From Struthidea cinerea (taxonomy: Eukaryota; Chordata; Aves; Passeriformes; Corcoracidae), in assembly GCA_013397865.1 (NCBI GenBank), contig VZTI01004088.1, positions 2,340,176-2,404,175 of the forward strand: a stretch of DNA of 64,000 bases, written 5' to 3'. This document shows, piece after piece, positions 61,501 through 64,000 of the stretch. Below the pieces are notes generated by a model. It ran no database searches, was not told the DNA's origin, and worked only from the letters and a program-made list of their open reading frames with translations. Each line of letters begins with the position of its first letter. The stretch's first letter is position 1. A program made the translations under genes and the position numbers.

Positions 61501-64000
61501 ATCACCTTGACCCTGCAGTAAAAGCAGGGGTGCTCTGGGCTTCCAACTCTTCAGGTGTTTTTGGAATGCAGAGAACCTTCTCTCTAGGTTGTGGCTCGGC
61601 TGGGCCCCTCTTGAGCACTGACATGGGAGGGTGAGGGTGATCTGGGCTTTCCTTATGGTCTTTAAAGCTTAGGAAGTTTTTTCTATTCTTCACAACATTT
61701 GCTTCTGGTTCCTGCACTGCACATGCCTTTCCAGAGAAGTTGAATTATCCAGCAAACATGTTTGCAGTTTTTTGTTGAGGAAAGTATCTGTTCTCTAGCC
61801 ACTCTGACCCTGCCTTGGCTGGTGCTTCAGCAGCTCTCTTCTCTGAAAGGAAGGGCCTTGCAAAAGTATAAACGATCCCTCATTGCCTGAACACAAAGAA
61901 AAATCTTTAGTTTTGCTGATACACTGAAATTCCTAAGAGAATAATTTGGATTTGGAAAATAGGCAAAGGACAAATGCCCTGAAAATCACTGATTATAAAT
62001 GTGGGGGAGAACAACTTATCATTAAGGGTGTTAGGAAGGGAGTAGAGCTAATAAAACCTGCAAAGTGGTTTTGACTTGCCAAAGTATGTTTTGACTGAGT
62101 AAAAAGACAGTTGATGTTTGTGAGACAAATTGTTGAGTGCAAAATATATACATGCAAGATTACATAAAGGCAGCAGTACAGTCTGTGAATACCAGCCAAG
62201 ACATGTTACCCCAGTAGGTTATAGTAGCCCCAGTCCAGAGTGGGGCCACAGGCAGCATATTCCATTATTGCTCATGAATTCAGGAAATGGCATAGACTGA
62301 AGGGAAAAAAAACAGGGGGGGCTTTGAAAGAAGGGCTCTTCCTTCAGGGAATTTTTGGATGTTTGTTTTTTATGTTGTTTCTGTCCATGCCGTGGCTGTG
62401 AGTGTGTGTGAGAAGGCTTGTTTGTTAGTAGAGCTGACCTGGGAACGATCAGTAATGCGAGTTAGCTTGTACTTTTTGGAGGGTTTTATGCTTATGCAAT
62501 TCTTTACAGTATACATGACTTTCTGTATTTAAATGGAGGGACAGACCTAGTGAACCTAGGAAACACAGAGAAGCTGGAAACCTGGTAAACATTCAGTTGC
62601 AGCTCCCCACTCCTTGAGAGCACTCTTTGGTGAAAGGTTGTTGACAAGGTCAGACGAGAGTCTGACAGGGGTATTGCTGCTGCTTCTCTATAGGCACACA
62701 CAGTTCAGCTTGACTAATTTAGGAGGAAGAAGCATTGGAGGGTTTATGGGGAAGCACTGCAGTCACCCCCTACTTGTCTGTTCCTGAGTTACTTGGCCCT
62801 GCTGCTCCTGCCCTTAGAGAGCCACCACTGGTCCTGAACACCAGGTTTGTGCTCTGATGAGCACATGTAACCACTGTCCCTCACAACATCAGTAGCTCTC
62901 CTCCAGCAAGGCTTCTGGAGAGCTGACCTGACTCCTCACCTTTCAACAGGGGCAAGACTCTGCTCAGTTCAAATGCCGACAAACTGCAGCCACATCCTTT
63001 GCGTGCATTATGGAAGTAATGAGGAAAACGTGTTAGCTTTAAACCTGGTAATGGCAGCAGCAGGGGCACCAGGGCTTAGCACAAGCTTGGTCATTCTGCC
63101 GGCGAGCTCCATGTGTTTGTGCACAGCCTGCTCCTGAGGCTCAGCTCCTTCAAGCTAGCCCAGCAATCCTTTCTGTGCTCTGCAGGCAACAGTGCAAGTC
63201 CACACAGCTCTTCCAGTGTGCTGTGGATCTATCAGACCTTCAAGCCGAGCCATATACTGTGTAAGACACAAATCTGGCGTCACACGTGAGCAGAAAACTC
63301 TGTGGCTACTTGTTACTTAATAAATTGACACATTAATTAGAGTTTGTCCACAAGTGGCCATGACACCTTTTTGCCCTAGAAGTATAGTACAACTTGTTCA
63401 TTTTTGTAACTTGCCCTGTTGGTTTTCACCAGGGTGGTGAGGGCTTGGTGAATTGGTGAGTGGTTTAAGGGTAGGTGAGCTGTCCCACACCTGATCACCT
63501 GATTCCTCTGTGCCATTAATGGAGCTTCCTGGCAGGGTGATGACTTGCTCCACTTTGGCAAACTTCTATAACCATGTGCAAACAGGGTCCAGCTGCATGC
63601 AAACCCCTGCTAGCCTTCACAGAAGTGGGCATTTGGGATTCCCTGCCAGGTACAGAAAAGCTCACAGTAGTGAGACTTCAATTGCAGAGTGCAAAATTTA
63701 TTGTTGAAACTGACGGTGCCTCTAACAGAAAGTGGAGTAGGTGGGAAACAGGGAGTTTTGCTGAGCTATGAGGTGTCAGGGTATTTAGGAGACCCTTGGT
63801 TTGTCCTACCTTTTGGCAGCTGGAACAGCTGATGCCTTGGCTATTAAGCTTGGTCCTTCCCAGGCTAAGCTAAAACTCCTGGACATGCAGAGCATCAGCT
63901 GTAGACCAAAGAGTTGAAGGGTGGACATTTAAGTAGAGTAGGAACAAGGGGACCAGTGAGCAGGAGGAAGTGCTCTGCCAACCACAGGCTCTCCGCAGAC

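Larger units (their letters stand above)
50588..64000. other. Non-coding tail of window, possibly RIN3 intron 1
   Basis: No confident exon is seen. The stretch carries an old CR1-like remnant, a tRNA-Ile/CR1 SINE, a possible MIR-like fragment and a locally GC-richer block at about 56.9-57.7 kb with overlapping open frames on both strands (up to 183 codons, minus strand 56912-57463). None of these frames shows a known domain, splice-consistent boundary or biased composition. The intron assignment depends on the exon call at 50541. Confidence 0.4.

Noticed and set aside
1..64000. Bacterial-type operons, CRISPR arrays, phage or insertion sequences, endogenous retrovirus genes
   Set aside because: None seen on either strand; gene structure and repeats are vertebrate throughout.

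Overview
This is vertebrate nuclear DNA, almost certainly from a bird. The genes are split by GT-AG introns, most of the window is non-coding and AT-rich, and the recognisable repeats are degenerate CR1 LINEs plus a tRNA-Ile/CR1 composite SINE of the TguSINE1 type. I could not determine the avian order. Nothing prokaryotic, viral or CRISPR-like was seen.

Positions 11167-40425 (+) hold the last 15 coding exons of SLC24A4, which encodes NCKX4, a K+-dependent Na+/Ca2+ exchanger. All 15 exons join in frame with canonical splice sites and give 522 residues followed by TAA. The first coding part lies upstream of the window: the first exon here begins two bases into a codon, and mammalian NCKX4 has about two further 5' exons. 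Bases 1-11166 are therefore read as the end of a large intron. Both alpha repeats that form the ion-binding core are present and intact (exons at 14400-16098 and 36642-38042). They are separated by a short acidic cytoplasmic loop (19767-26776). The 3'UTR starts at 40426. A first poly(A) signal pair lies at 41263-41276, and a possible distal end lies at 46630.

Positions 46.7-50.2 kb look intergenic. At 50.27-50.59 kb there is a TATA box, an ETS/PU.1-like site, a 62-codon upstream ORF and a short ATG exon ending in a strong donor. The next gene in other amniotes is RIN3 in the same orientation, so this is offered as a tentative RIN3 first exon. The rest of the window (50.6-64 kb) would then be RIN3 intron 1. 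No RIN3 SH2-domain exon was found.

The observations most worth checking are a possible frame-shifting (poison) cassette exon at 22479-22530, a rearranged CR1 at 14762-15445 with joined endonuclease and RT-terminal parts, the tRNA-Ile/CR1 SINE at 53371-53505, and the putative RIN3 promoter and exon. Most short open frames elsewhere look like chance ORFs in intron DNA. I found no convincing new biological system.
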